A stretch of DNA of 64,000 nucleotides from Proteobacteria bacterium SG_bin6 (GTDB taxonomy: Bacteria > Pseudomonadota > Alphaproteobacteria > Sphingomonadales > Sphingomonadaceae): assembly GCA_002083435.1 (NCBI GenBank), contig LWDJ01000004.1, forward strand, positions 49,471-113,470, written 5' to 3'. This document shows positions 33,919-41,337 of the stretch, piece by piece. Under the pieces are notes generated by a model, which was not told the origin of the DNA, did not search any database, and saw nothing but the letters and a program-made list of their open reading frames with translations. The position numbers and the translations under genes are program-made. Positions within the stretch are counted from its first letter, which is position 1; each line of letters begins with the position of its first letter.

Positions 33919-34017
33919 ATGTGTTCACACCGGGCACGCGAGCGCGACGATCTGATCGCGCTGATGTCGGGGCTGTTCACCATGGCGGTGTCGCTGTGGA
34001 TGATCTTGAATCACTAG
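33919..34017 (+). CDS. 32-aa hydrophobic small protein
   Basis: This ORF begins at an ATG with AAGGAG six bases upstream and encodes 32 residues. A charged N-terminus (CSHRARERDDLIAL) is followed by a hydrophobic stretch (MSGLFTMAVSLWMILNH) long enough for one membrane helix. It ends 2 bp before the GTG start of the XRE regulator, so it should be the first gene of the operon. An upstream in-frame ATG at 33901 would give 38 aa. The family is unknown to me. Confidence 0.55.
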   Translation: MCSHRARERDDLIALMSGLFTMAVSLWMILNH

Positions 34018-34019
34018 CC

Positions 34020-34229
34020 GTGAAGAACCGGCTGAAAGTGCTGCGCGCCGAACGCGATTGGAGCCAGGCGGAGCTTGGCGGCCGGCTCGGCGTGTCGCGC
34101 CAGGCGGTGAACGCGATCGAAACCGGCAAGCACGATCCGTCGCTGCCGCTCGCGTTCAAGATCGCCCGGCTGTTCGAGCTGCGGATCGAGGAGATTTTCG
34201 ATGATGGGGACCATGATGGCCGGGCGTGA
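34020..34229 (+). CDS. XRE family (Cro/C1-type) transcriptional regulator
   Basis: This 69-aa protein is essentially a single HTH_3 domain: KNRLKVLRAERDWSQAELGG, then RLGVSRQAVNAIETGKHDPS and LPLAFKIARLFELRIEEIF. It resembles the minimal YozG/Xre-type regulators that precede small membrane proteins. The start is GTG, 2 bp after the preceding small ORF; the downstream membrane-protein gene begins inside it. The twin palindromes upstream are its probable operators. Confidence 0.85.
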   Translation: MKNRLKVLRAERDWSQAELGGRLGVSRQAVNAIETGKHDPSLPLAFKIARLFELRIEEIFDDGDHDGRA

Positions 34230-34656
34230 ATTGGGGCCGGGTGAGCGGACCGCGCGGCGCAACCGGCGGCGGATGTACTACTTCCTGGGCGGCAGCGTCG
34301 TCTTCGGTGCGGTTCTCGGTGGCGCCATCAAATCCTTCGAGCTCAGCGAGCGAGCTGGCCTGCATGACATCACCGCGCTGCGTCTGCCGCCGGTGGTCGC
34401 CGCGCTGCTCGCGATCGGCTTTCTCGCGGCGCTCATCGGCATCCCCGTCTATAGCTTTCGCCTGATCGACGAGGTGAAGGTTCAAAACAATCTCAAGGCG
34501 ATGAGCGGCGCGTGCCTCGCCGTCGTGGGCGGCTATCCCGCCTGGCAGGCACTCGCCGCGGGCGGGCTGGTGCCGCAGCCCAGCGCCTTGGGTGTATTCC
34601 TGATCGCCTATCTCGCGATGGCCGTGCTTGGCATCGCCTTCAAGATCCGTGGTTGA
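34201..34656 (+). CDS. Hypothetical four-helix membrane protein of the XRE operon
   Basis: This 151-aa protein has a basic N-terminus (RTARRNRRR) and about four hydrophobic helices near residues 26-44, 61-82, 98-118 and 129-148. It starts within the XRE gene (29-bp overlap), with GAGGAG seven bases before the ATG. Proteins of this layout commonly follow minimal XRE regulators in sphingomonads and caulobacters; function is not known to me. Confidence 0.75.
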   Translation: MMGTMMAGRELGPGERTARRNRRRMYYFLGGSVVFGAVLGGAIKSFELSERAGLHDITALRLPPVVAALLAIGFLAALIGIPVYSFRLIDEVKVQNNLKAMSGACLAVVGGYPAWQALAAGGLVPQPSALGVFLIAYLAMAVLGIAFKIRG

Positions 34657-34678
34657 ATATTTTAGAGAGGGAGCATCG

Positions 34679-35605
34679 ATGCTTAAACACGTCATGACCG
34701 GCGCGGCCACGCTCGCGCTGCTGTTCGCCGGCCCGCTGCACGCGCAGACCGGGCAATCGGCCCCTGCCCCGGCCCCCGCCACCAAGGACGCCGATCCGGC
34801 GCTATGGGTGATCAAGGACGCCGATACCACCATCTATCTGTTCGGAACCGTCCATGTGCTGAAGCCCGGCCTGAGCTGGTTCGACGAAGCGGTGAAGAAG
34901 GCGTTCGACAAGAGCAAGGAAGTCGTGCTCGAGCTGCCCGATCTCGATCAGACGGCGATCCAGCAGGCGGTGCTGGCGCGCGCGCCGGACAAGAGCGGCA
35001 CCCCGCTTTCGGCCAAGCTGCCGGCCGAGGACAAGCCGCTCTACGAGAAGGCAATCACCGAATATGGCGCGCCCGTGGGGCTGAGCGTGCCCGTGATGGA
35101 CCGGTTCAAGCCGTGGTTCGCGGCGATCACCCTGACCCAGTTGCCGCTCGCCAAGCTGGGCTATGATCCCAGCAGCGGCGCCGAAAAGGTGCTGACGGCC
35201 GCCGCCAAGGCCGCCAACAAGCCGCTGTCGGGTCTGGAGACGATCGACCAGCAGCTCGGCTATTTCGACGGCCTGCCTGAGAGCCAGCAGATCAAGTTCC
35301 TCGAAATCACGCTCAAGGAACTGCCCAAGAGCGGCGAGACGCTGGGCAAGATGGTCGACCAATGGGCCGCCGGGAACCCCGAGGCGCTCGGCGAGACGAT
35401 CAACGAAGGTCTGCGCGAACAGCCGGAGATCGGCGCGATCCTGCTGACCGAGCGCAACAAGCGCTGGGCGAGCTGGATCTCGGAGCGGATGAAGCAACCG
35501 GGCGTCGTCTTCATCGCGGTCGGCGCCGGGCATCTGGCGGGCAAGGACAGCGTCCAGAACCAGCTCGCCGCCTACAAGATCACGCCCAGGCGCGTGAAAT
35601 ATTGA
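34679..35605 (+). CDS. TraB/GumN family protein (copy 1)
   Basis: This 308-aa exported protein has a signal peptide ending near AHA-Q (residue 22). The TraB/GumN domain shows DADTTIYLFGTVHVLKPG, with a metal-type GTVH motif, and near the end FIAVGAGHLAGKDSVQNQLA. Eukaryotic and archaeal TIKI/TraB relatives are metalloproteases that use the GxxH motifs; activity in bacteria is not proven. Its stop overlaps the start of a second copy. Confidence 0.88.
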   Translation: MLKHVMTGAATLALLFAGPLHAQTGQSAPAPAPATKDADPALWVIKDADTTIYLFGTVHVLKPGLSWFDEAVKKAFDKSKEVVLELPDLDQTAIQQAVLARAPDKSGTPLSAKLPAEDKPLYEKAITEYGAPVGLSVPVMDRFKPWFAAITLTQLPLAKLGYDPSSGAEKVLTAAAKAANKPLSGLETIDQQLGYFDGLPESQQIKFLEITLKELPKSGETLGKMVDQWAAGNPEALGETINEGLREQPEIGAILLTERNKRWASWISERMKQPGVVFIAVGAGHLAGKDSVQNQLAAYKITPRRVKY

Positions 35606-36432
35606 TGCGCGCGGGGCTCCTCGCCCTGCTGCTGCTCGCGGGCTGCGCTCGGGAAATCCCGGCGCGGCCCGCGCTTTACGTGCTGCGCGATGCCGACACC
35701 ACGATCTGGCTGCTCGGCACGGTGCATTTCCTGCCGCCGGAGGTCCGCTGGGAAACGCCGGCGGTGAAGCGCGCGATTGCCGAATCGGCGACATTGGTCG
35801 GCGAACTGCCGGGTGACGCCGATGCCGGCACCGCGTTCGCCCGGGCGAGCGAGGGGCGCGGCTTGCCGCCGCTCGCCGCGCGGGTGCCCGCCGCCGACCA
35901 AGCCCGGCTTCAAGCAATCACCAAGGGCTGCGGCGGCAAAAGGCTCGATCGCCTGAAAAGCTGGGCTGCGGCGCTGGTGCTGAGCGCGTGCGGCGCGTCC
36001 AACGCGGGCGGTGATCCCGAGCATGGCGTCGAGGCGGTGCTGGCGCAGCGGTTCGCCGGGCGCTCCTGGCTCGGGCTGGAAACCGTGGCCGGCCAGTTCG
36101 CGCTGTTCGATGGGCTCAGCGAAGCCGATCAGCGCCGCCTGCTGCGCGCCAGCCTGGCAGCCGGTGCCGACTACCGCGCATTACTCGGTGCCTGGAAAGC
36201 GGGGGACGAAGCGCGGCTGGCGGCGCTGATCGCTCGCTCTTTCGCTGGCGCGCCGACCTTGAAGGCAACCCTGCTCGACCAGCGAAATGCGCGGTGGAGC
36301 GCCTGGATCGCCAATCGGATGCGCCGCCCGGGCCAGCTGCTGATCGCGGTTGGCGCGGGTCATCTGGCCGGGACGGGATCGGTGATCGCCCGTTTGCGCG
36401 CAGCGGGCTATAAAGTGGAGCGAGCCAGCTAA
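35605..36432 (+). CDS. TraB/GumN family lipoprotein (copy 2)
   Basis: This 275-aa paralogue of the preceding gene begins at an ATG sharing one base with its stop. It has a lipobox (LLLLAGC, Cys14) instead of a plain signal peptide. The motifs DADTTIWLLGTVHFLPPE and LLIAVGAGHLAGTGSVIARL are retained. It is more diverged and Arg-rich in the middle. Tandem duplication followed by change of anchoring is the simplest reading. Confidence 0.87.
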   Translation: MRAGLLALLLLAGCAREIPARPALYVLRDADTTIWLLGTVHFLPPEVRWETPAVKRAIAESATLVGELPGDADAGTAFARASEGRGLPPLAARVPAADQARLQAITKGCGGKRLDRLKSWAAALVLSACGASNAGGDPEHGVEAVLAQRFAGRSWLGLETVAGQFALFDGLSEADQRRLLRASLAAGADYRALLGAWKAGDEARLAALIARSFAGAPTLKATLLDQRNARWSAWIANRMRRPGQLLIAVGAGHLAGTGSVIARLRAAGYKVERAS

Positions 36433-36451
36433 GCGACCCGCTCCAAGATGG

Positions 36452-37648
36452 TCAGAAGGCAGTCAGCCCGTTCGGCGTACCAAGCCCGGTCGGCCCGTCG
36501 AAGCCGGGAACGGCGTTGCACAGATAAGTGCCGCAGCTGCCGTTCGATCCGGAGATCACGTCATTCAGGTAGGCGCGAATGGCATAGGTGCCCTGCACGG
36601 GATAGGCGTAGCTGCTGGTTCCCTGCGAAGCATAAGCCGCCGCGATGATTGGCGCCGACGCGCTTGTGCCGCCATAAACCTGCCAGCCTGCGGTCGATAC
36701 TTTAGTCGTCGGACCATAGACCGCGACGCCCGTCGCCGGGTCTGCCACCGCGGAGATGTCCGCCAGCGAACGGCGCGCGCAACCCGTGTCGGTCTGCCAG
36801 CTCGGCTTGGGATAAACCGCGCTGCAACCGCTGCCCGCGCCCGACCAGGCGCTCTCGCTCCAGCCGCGCGTGGTGCTCGATCGCGTCAGGCTGGTACCGC
36901 CCACGGCGATCACATGGTTCGAGCTGGCCGGAAAGCCGACGCCATAGCCGCTGTCACCGGTGCTCGCCGTGATCGCGATGCCGCTTTGGTTATAGGCGGC
37001 TTCATAGGTGGTCGAACCGCTCTCGCCGCCGCTATAGCTATTGCTGATCACGAACGCGCCGAGCGAGCCCGCCGTGCGCACCGCCGCCGCGAGATTTGCG
37101 AGCGACGCCGAATCGGCCTGGACCAGAATGATGCGGCAATCGGGGCAAATCGCGCTCGCCATATCGAGATCGAGCGCCGTTTCCTGCGCCCAGCCGGTGT
37201 TCTGGCGCGGATAGCTACCCTGCACGCCGCGCTGGTTATACTTGCGGAAACAGCCATTCGCGGTGGTGCAGGCCGGCAGGCCGAAGGTCGAGCGATAGAC
37301 CGCGAGATCGGCCTCGGCATTGTTATAGCCATAGGCATCGACGATCGCGATCGTCCGCTGCGTCGCGGAAATCGCCGGAATGTTATAGGCGGCACGCAGA
37401 TCGCTGGGGCCGTAGCCCGAGGGCAGCGCATTCGGTGTCCCCCGGTCGTGAACCAGCGGGTTGCCCTTTGCATCGGTGACGACGCGCGCGTCGCAACTCG
37501 CGACTCCGGGCGCATTGGACGCGGGGCAAACGCGGGCGTGATAGATTTTCCCCGACCGCCGCAGGTCGGACGTTGCCGATTGACCCCAGGCGGCGCTCGA
37601 CGCCGCTAAAGCGGCCAATCCGGCCGCCACCATCACGATGGATCGCAT
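36452..37648 (-). CDS. S53 family (sedolisin-like) secreted peptidase
   Basis: This 398-aa protein has a signal peptide and a short pro-region (about 80 residues, much shorter than the usual sedolisin prodomain). The catalytic domain has ETALDLDMASAICPDC (Glu and Asp), TASTGDSGYG (oxyanion Asp) and GGTSASAP (Ser). The C-terminal calcium-site pattern is LNDVISGSNGSCG with PGFDGPTGLGTPNG. Several Cys pairs suggest disulfides. The ATG at 37648 follows GGAGGGGATC. It is expected to be secreted; the substrate is unknown. Confidence 0.9.
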   Translation of the reverse strand: MRSIVMVAAGLAALAASSAAWGQSATSDLRRSGKIYHARVCPASNAPGVASCDARVVTDAKGNPLVHDRGTPNALPSGYGPSDLRAAYNIPAISATQRTIAIVDAYGYNNAEADLAVYRSTFGLPACTTANGCFRKYNQRGVQGSYPRQNTGWAQETALDLDMASAICPDCRIILVQADSASLANLAAAVRTAGSLGAFVISNSYSGGESGSTTYEAAYNQSGIAITASTGDSGYGVGFPASSNHVIAVGGTSLTRSSTTRGWSESAWSGAGSGCSAVYPKPSWQTDTGCARRSLADISAVADPATGVAVYGPTTKVSTAGWQVYGGTSASAPIIAAAYASQGTSSYAYPVQGTYAIRAYLNDVISGSNGSCGTYLCNAVPGFDGPTGLGTPNGLTAF

Positions 37649-38012
37649 GATCCCCTCCATCTTGATCGCGCCCCCGATTGAGCGCCAGACGGAAGGTGAG
37701 CCTGATTTTCCAACATCGCAACAATTAATTAATGCGTAACACTCTAATATTCTTCGGTTATCGACTTAAGCATTTTGCGGTGACATGCGTTAATATTACA
37801 CGCCTGATGGCAATATTGACATATCTCAACTTAAGGTCTCGAATGTTGATTTCTGTTCATCTTTCACGCATTTATGCCTAACCCGCTGTCAGGGGTTTGA
37901 GCATGGTACGGTTTGACGGCGGGCGCGTGATCGACTATGCGCGCCGGCTTCCGGCCGGGGTCATCCCTGGAGGCTCGGCCGGGGTTACGTAACCAGCATT
38001 TCGGAGACCGCC
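37649..38012. other. 364-bp gap with an AT-rich core
   Basis: No convincing gene lies here. Positions 37741-37860 are about 37% GC by hand count, against roughly 67% for the window. A TTGACA hexamer occurs at 37816-37821 with no good -10 at 17 bp. A 29-codon ORF at 37904 has no ribosome site or family and is not called. The right end carries GC-rich inverted repeats (GGCCGGGG) before the rplY ribosome site. The region probably holds promoters for the peptidase and rplY. Confidence 0.6.
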
Positions 38013-38624
38013 ATGAGCGAAATTTTGACGCTCGCGGCCGAGACGCGTGAAGGGGTTGGCAAGGGAGCCTCCCGTTCGCTTCGTCGTGAAGGCCGTGTCC
38101 CCGCCGTGATCTACGGCGCCAAGCAAGATCCTGCGGCGATTCACGTCGAGGAAAAGGAACTGTACCGGCTGCTGATGACCGGGCACTTCATGAATTCGGT
38201 GGTGATGATCGATGTCGGCGGCGAGCAGGTGCGGACCCTGCCCAAGGACGTTGCTTTCCACCCCGTTACCGATCGCCCGATCCACGCCGATTTCCTGCGC
38301 ATCGCCGAGCACGCGACCGTGACCGTGCAGGTGCCGGTGCGCTTCGTCGACGAAGCGCTGTCGCCCGGGCTGAAGCGCGGCGGCGTGCTCAACATCGTCC
38401 GCCACGAGCTCGAGCTGATCGTCGACGCGGCCAGCATCCCCGATGATGTCGAGGTGTCGGTGAAGGGCTTCGACGTGGGCGAATCGATCCATATCTCGGC
38501 GGTGACGCTGCCCGCAGGCGCCAAGTCGGCGATCGAGGACCGTGACTTCACCATCGCGACGATCGCCGCTCCCTCGGCGCTCAAGTCGAGCGAAGGCGCG
38601 GCTGAGGCCGAAGCACAGGGTTGA
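38013..38624 (+). CDS. rplY: 50S ribosomal protein L25/general stress protein Ctc
   Basis: This 203-aa protein is the long L25 form, with the 5S-rRNA-binding N-terminal domain (LAAETREGVGKGASRSLRRE, GRVPAVIYG) and the CTC-type C-terminal beta domain (LNIVRHELELIVDAASIPDD). It ends in an Ala/Glu-rich tail. It is 110 bp upstream of pth, the usual rplY-pth pairing. A GGAGACC ribosome site precedes the ATG. Confidence 0.96.
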   Translation: MSEILTLAAETREGVGKGASRSLRREGRVPAVIYGAKQDPAAIHVEEKELYRLLMTGHFMNSVVMIDVGGEQVRTLPKDVAFHPVTDRPIHADFLRIAEHATVTVQVPVRFVDEALSPGLKRGGVLNIVRHELELIVDAASIPDDVEVSVKGFDVGESIHISAVTLPAGAKSAIEDRDFTIATIAAPSALKSSEGAAEAEAQG

Positions 38625-38631
38625 GCCGCCC

Positions 38632-38711
38632 GGGGGCGAAGCCCCCGCATGGCGCCATCGCGATACGGGGGGCATGGCGACCGATCCGGCGCCATGCCCC
38701 TTGCCGTATCC
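38632..38711 (+). terminator. Two hairpins between rplY and pth
   Basis: CGGGGGC-GAA-GCCCCCG (38632-38648) lies just after the rplY stop. A second structure pairs GATACGG (38663) with CCGTATC (38705-38711) outside an exact 11-bp stem GGGGCATGGCG/CGCCATGCCCC. Neither has a T-run, so they may be attenuating or stabilising structures rather than full terminators. Confidence 0.5.
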
Positions 38712-38734
38712 GCCCCAACCAATAGGAAGATGCC

Positions 38735-39307
38735 ATGCAGCTCTGGGTGGGGCTCGGCAATCCCGGGCCGCAATATGCGATGCATCGCCACAATGCCGGC
38801 TTCATGGCGGTGGACGCGATCGCCGAGCTGCATGGCTTCGATCCGCCCAAAAAGCGCTTCCTGGGCTGGACCAGCGAGGGCCGGATCGGCGGTACCAAGC
38901 TGCTGCTGCTCAAACCAGCTACTTTCATGAACGACAGCGGCCAGTCGATCGGCGAGGCGATGCGCTTCTACAAGCTCGCCCCCGAAGACGTGACGTTGTT
39001 CTACGACGAGCTCGATCTCGCGCCTTTCCGGGTAAAAGTGAAACGCGGCGGCGGCACCGCCGGGCATAACGGCCTACGCTCGACGGTCGCGCATATCGGC
39101 GAGGCGTTCCGCCGGGTGCGGGTCGGCATCGGCCATCCCGGGCACAAGGACAAGGTGACCGGCCATGTGCTCGGCAATTTCGCGCGGGTGGAACTCGATC
39201 CGCTGACCGACATGCTCGGCGCGATTGCGGCGGAGGCCGAATGGCTCGCCCAAGGCGACGATGTTCGCTTCATGAGCGAAATCGCGCGCCGGCTGCAGCA
39301 GGACTGA
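38735..39307 (+). CDS. pth: Peptidyl-tRNA hydrolase
   Basis: Pth releases peptidyl-tRNAs that drop off the ribosome. The 190-aa protein has LWVGLGNPGPQYAMHRHNAG with the catalytic His19, LLLKPATFMNDSGQSIGEA, LFYDELDLAPFRVKVKRGGG, TAGHNGLRSTVAHIG and RVRVGIGHPG. Length and motifs are complete. AGGAAGATGCC precedes the ATG. Confidence 0.97.
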   Translation: MQLWVGLGNPGPQYAMHRHNAGFMAVDAIAELHGFDPPKKRFLGWTSEGRIGGTKLLLLKPATFMNDSGQSIGEAMRFYKLAPEDVTLFYDELDLAPFRVKVKRGGGTAGHNGLRSTVAHIGEAFRRVRVGIGHPGHKDKVTGHVLGNFARVELDPLTDMLGAIAAEAEWLAQGDDVRFMSEIARRLQQD

Positions 39308-39319
39308 TCCCGCGCGGAC

Positions 39320-39344
39320 GGAACCGACCTCGCAGGTCTTCGTT
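39320..39344 (+). promoter_or_regulatory. EcfG promoter upstream of the Crp/Fnr regulator gene
   Basis: GGAAC (39320-39324), 16 bases, CGTT (39341-39344) is an exact match to the EcfG consensus. A start of transcription about seven bases after CGTT falls near 39351. That coincides with the annotated ATG (39350), implying a leaderless message or use of the ATG at 39359. Confidence 0.8.
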
Positions 39345-39349
39345 TCCGC

Positions 39350-40132
39350 ATGGGAACGATGAGACGCACCTTGGCCGATATCGAGCTTGCTCCTGGACCT
39401 AGCCGCGCTGAGGTGCCCCTGACGCTGCTGGTGAAACGCCTTGCGGGCCGCTTCGCGCTACCGCCCCAGGCCACCGATGCGCTGCTCGACCTTCCGTTCG
39501 TGCTGCGCGACTATCAGCCTGGCCAGGTCATCATCCGAGAGGGTGACAAGGTGCGGCAGTGCACCTTCGTAGTGACCGGCTTCGTCACCCGCTACAAGCT
39601 GGTTGGCGACGGCGGGCGCCAGATCGTCGCGATCCATTTGTCGGGCGATTTCGTCGATCTGCAACATATCCTGCTCGATCGTGCCGATCATTCGATCCAC
39701 GCGCTCACCCACGCCTCTGTCGTGCAGTTTCCTGCCGACGCGCTGGTGCGGCTGTCCTACCAATTTCCCGACATCGGCAAAGCACTGTGGCTCGAATCGC
39801 TGATCGAGTCGGCGACGTTTCGCGAGTGGATCGCCAATGTCGGCCGGCGCGACGCGCGCGCGCGCACGGCGCATCTGCTGTGCGAGCTGGCGACGCGCCG
39901 CCAGGCGGCGGGGCTTGGCCCGGTCGACACGTTCGAACTGCCGATGACGCAGGAGCAATTGGGCGACGCGCTCGGCCTCACCTCGGTCCATATCAACCGC
40001 ACCTTGCGCGGGCTGGAGAGCGAGGGGCTGATCCGCCGATCGAAGCGGGCGGTGGTCGTGGCGGACTGGCCCGCGTTGCAGCGCGCGGGGGACTTCAACC
40101 CGCAGTATCTGCACCTCCACGACAAGCCCTGA
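39350..40132 (+). CDS. Crp/Fnr family transcriptional regulator
   Basis: This 260-aa regulator has a cyclic-nucleotide-binding-like domain (YQPGQVIIREGDKVRQCTFV, GDFVDLQHILLD) and a C-terminal winged HTH. The recognition region is MTQEQLGDALGLTSVHINRT followed by LRGLESEGLIRRSK. It lacks the four-cysteine cluster of Fnr, so it is not an oxygen-sensing Fe-S form. The EcfG promoter overlaps its start, placing it in the general stress regulon. The true start may be the second Met (39359). Confidence 0.9.
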   Translation: MGTMRRTLADIELAPGPSRAEVPLTLLVKRLAGRFALPPQATDALLDLPFVLRDYQPGQVIIREGDKVRQCTFVVTGFVTRYKLVGDGGRQIVAIHLSGDFVDLQHILLDRADHSIHALTHASVVQFPADALVRLSYQFPDIGKALWLESLIESATFREWIANVGRRDARARTAHLLCELATRRQAAGLGPVDTFELPMTQEQLGDALGLTSVHINRTLRGLESEGLIRRSKRAVVVADWPALQRAGDFNPQYLHLHDKP

Positions 40133-40194
40133 TCCGCTCACCGCGTTGAGGCGATGCTGGCGGAGGGGCGCGGCCATGCTAAGCGCTTCCCGCC

Positions 40195-40800
40195 ATGACG
40201 ATACGCGCCCTGTTCCCCACCCTGCTCCACCAATCTCGGATCGAGGACGATACCTTCCTCGCCGTGCTCGCGCAAAGCTGCCGGGTACTTGCCGCCGAGG
40301 ACCGCGCCGGACGCGCCTGGAGCAAGGCCAAGGGCTATCGCGGCTATACCAGCTATGCTTCGCTCAACGATTTGCCGCGGCGCGACCCCGTGTTCGCCGA
40401 TCTGGTCAAGCGGCTGGCGAAGCCCGTGGCGAGGTTGGCCGAGGCCTGCGCCTTCGATCTCGCCGGGCGCAAACCCAGGCTCGACAGCCTGTGGGTGAAT
40501 GTGCTGCGTCCGGGCGGCGCCCATTCGGTGCATCTCCACCCACACAGCATCATCTCGGGCACGCTGTATGTCGCAGTGCCGCCCGGCGCGGGGGCAATTC
40601 GGTTCGAAGACCCGCGCCTGCCGCTCTACATGGCCGCCCCGCCGCGCCGCGAGGACGCCGAAGAAAACGTGCGGCCGTTCGTCACCGTTGCGCCCGAGCC
40701 CGGCACCGTGCTGCTCTGGGAAAGCTGGCTGCGCCACGAAGTCCTCCCGAGCAGCGCCAGGGAAGACCGGGTGAGCGTGAGCTTCAACTATCGCTGGTAG
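40195..40800 (+). CDS. Putative 2OG-Fe(II) oxygenase (TIGR02466-like)
   Basis: This 201-aa protein resembles the TIGR02466/PF13759 family. Landmarks are FPTLLHQSRIEDD, KGYRGYTSYASLNDL, LWVNVLRPGGAHSVHLHPHS with candidate iron-binding histidines, ISGTLYVAVPPGAGAIRFED, and LLWESWLRHEVLPSS with the distal His and Arg. It is probably a soluble Fe(II)/2-oxoglutarate dioxygenase; the substrate is unknown. It stands alone. Confidence 0.85.
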   Translation: MTIRALFPTLLHQSRIEDDTFLAVLAQSCRVLAAEDRAGRAWSKAKGYRGYTSYASLNDLPRRDPVFADLVKRLAKPVARLAEACAFDLAGRKPRLDSLWVNVLRPGGAHSVHLHPHSIISGTLYVAVPPGAGAIRFEDPRLPLYMAAPPRREDAEENVRPFVTVAPEPGTVLLWESWLRHEVLPSSAREDRVSVSFNYRW

Positions 40801-40811
40801 CGCGGCGTCCG

Positions 40812-41216
40812 TCAGCCACCCATGCAGCCGCGATGTTCTTCCTTCACATCAGAGCTGTCGGTGTAAAGCTTCACGAACGCGGCATAGGCCGCATCGCGCG
40901 GCGGTTGCGGCTTGGTGTCGTACACCGTCATCGTCATTGCTGCGCCATCGTCATAAACCGTCTTGTCGCCGCTGCGCTTGATGACACGGATCAGCGTGGT
41001 GCGGGTGCCATTCTTGCCGGCGGCGTACCAGGCATTGTGCGCCGCGACCGCCTTTTTGAAGGTTTCGATCTGGCCGGGCTTGATCTCGCTATAGCGGATC
41101 GCGACACGCTTGCCGGTGCATTGCAGGTCGCCGGCCACCCCGCTCTGCGCGCCGAGTGGCGCCTGTATGCCCGCCACGCCCAGCGCCAGCAAGCCGGCGG
41201 CCACAAACTTGCGCAT
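40812..41216 (-). CDS. Hypothetical secreted protein
   Basis: This 134-aa protein begins with a signal peptide (MRKFVAAGLLALGVAGIQAPLGAQ). The mature part has RYSEIKPGQIETFKKAVAAH and a MTMTVYDTKPQPPRDAA block. I recognise no domain; the alternation of strands and helices could fit a dimeric alpha-beta barrel. The ATG at 41216 is preferred, as longer readings would run into the opposite ychF promoter. Confidence 0.7.
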   Translation of the reverse strand: MRKFVAAGLLALGVAGIQAPLGAQSGVAGDLQCTGKRVAIRYSEIKPGQIETFKKAVAAHNAWYAAGKNGTRTTLIRVIKRSGDKTVYDDGAAMTMTVYDTKPQPPRDAAYAAFVKLYTDSSDVKEEHRGCMGG

Positions 41217-41337
41217 CGTCTCTCTCCCCTGCTCGTTTCGGCGATGCTGCCACGACCGCGAGCGCCCGGCAAGCTGGACGGCAGCGGCAAGGCTGCTTAA
41301 GGCACCGCCTTCCTCTTTCCAGCTTTCAGGACGCAAA

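Noticed and set aside
37904..37993. 29-codon ORF before rplY
   Set aside because: It has no ribosome site, no hydrophobic or conserved pattern, and ends in GC-rich inverted repeats.
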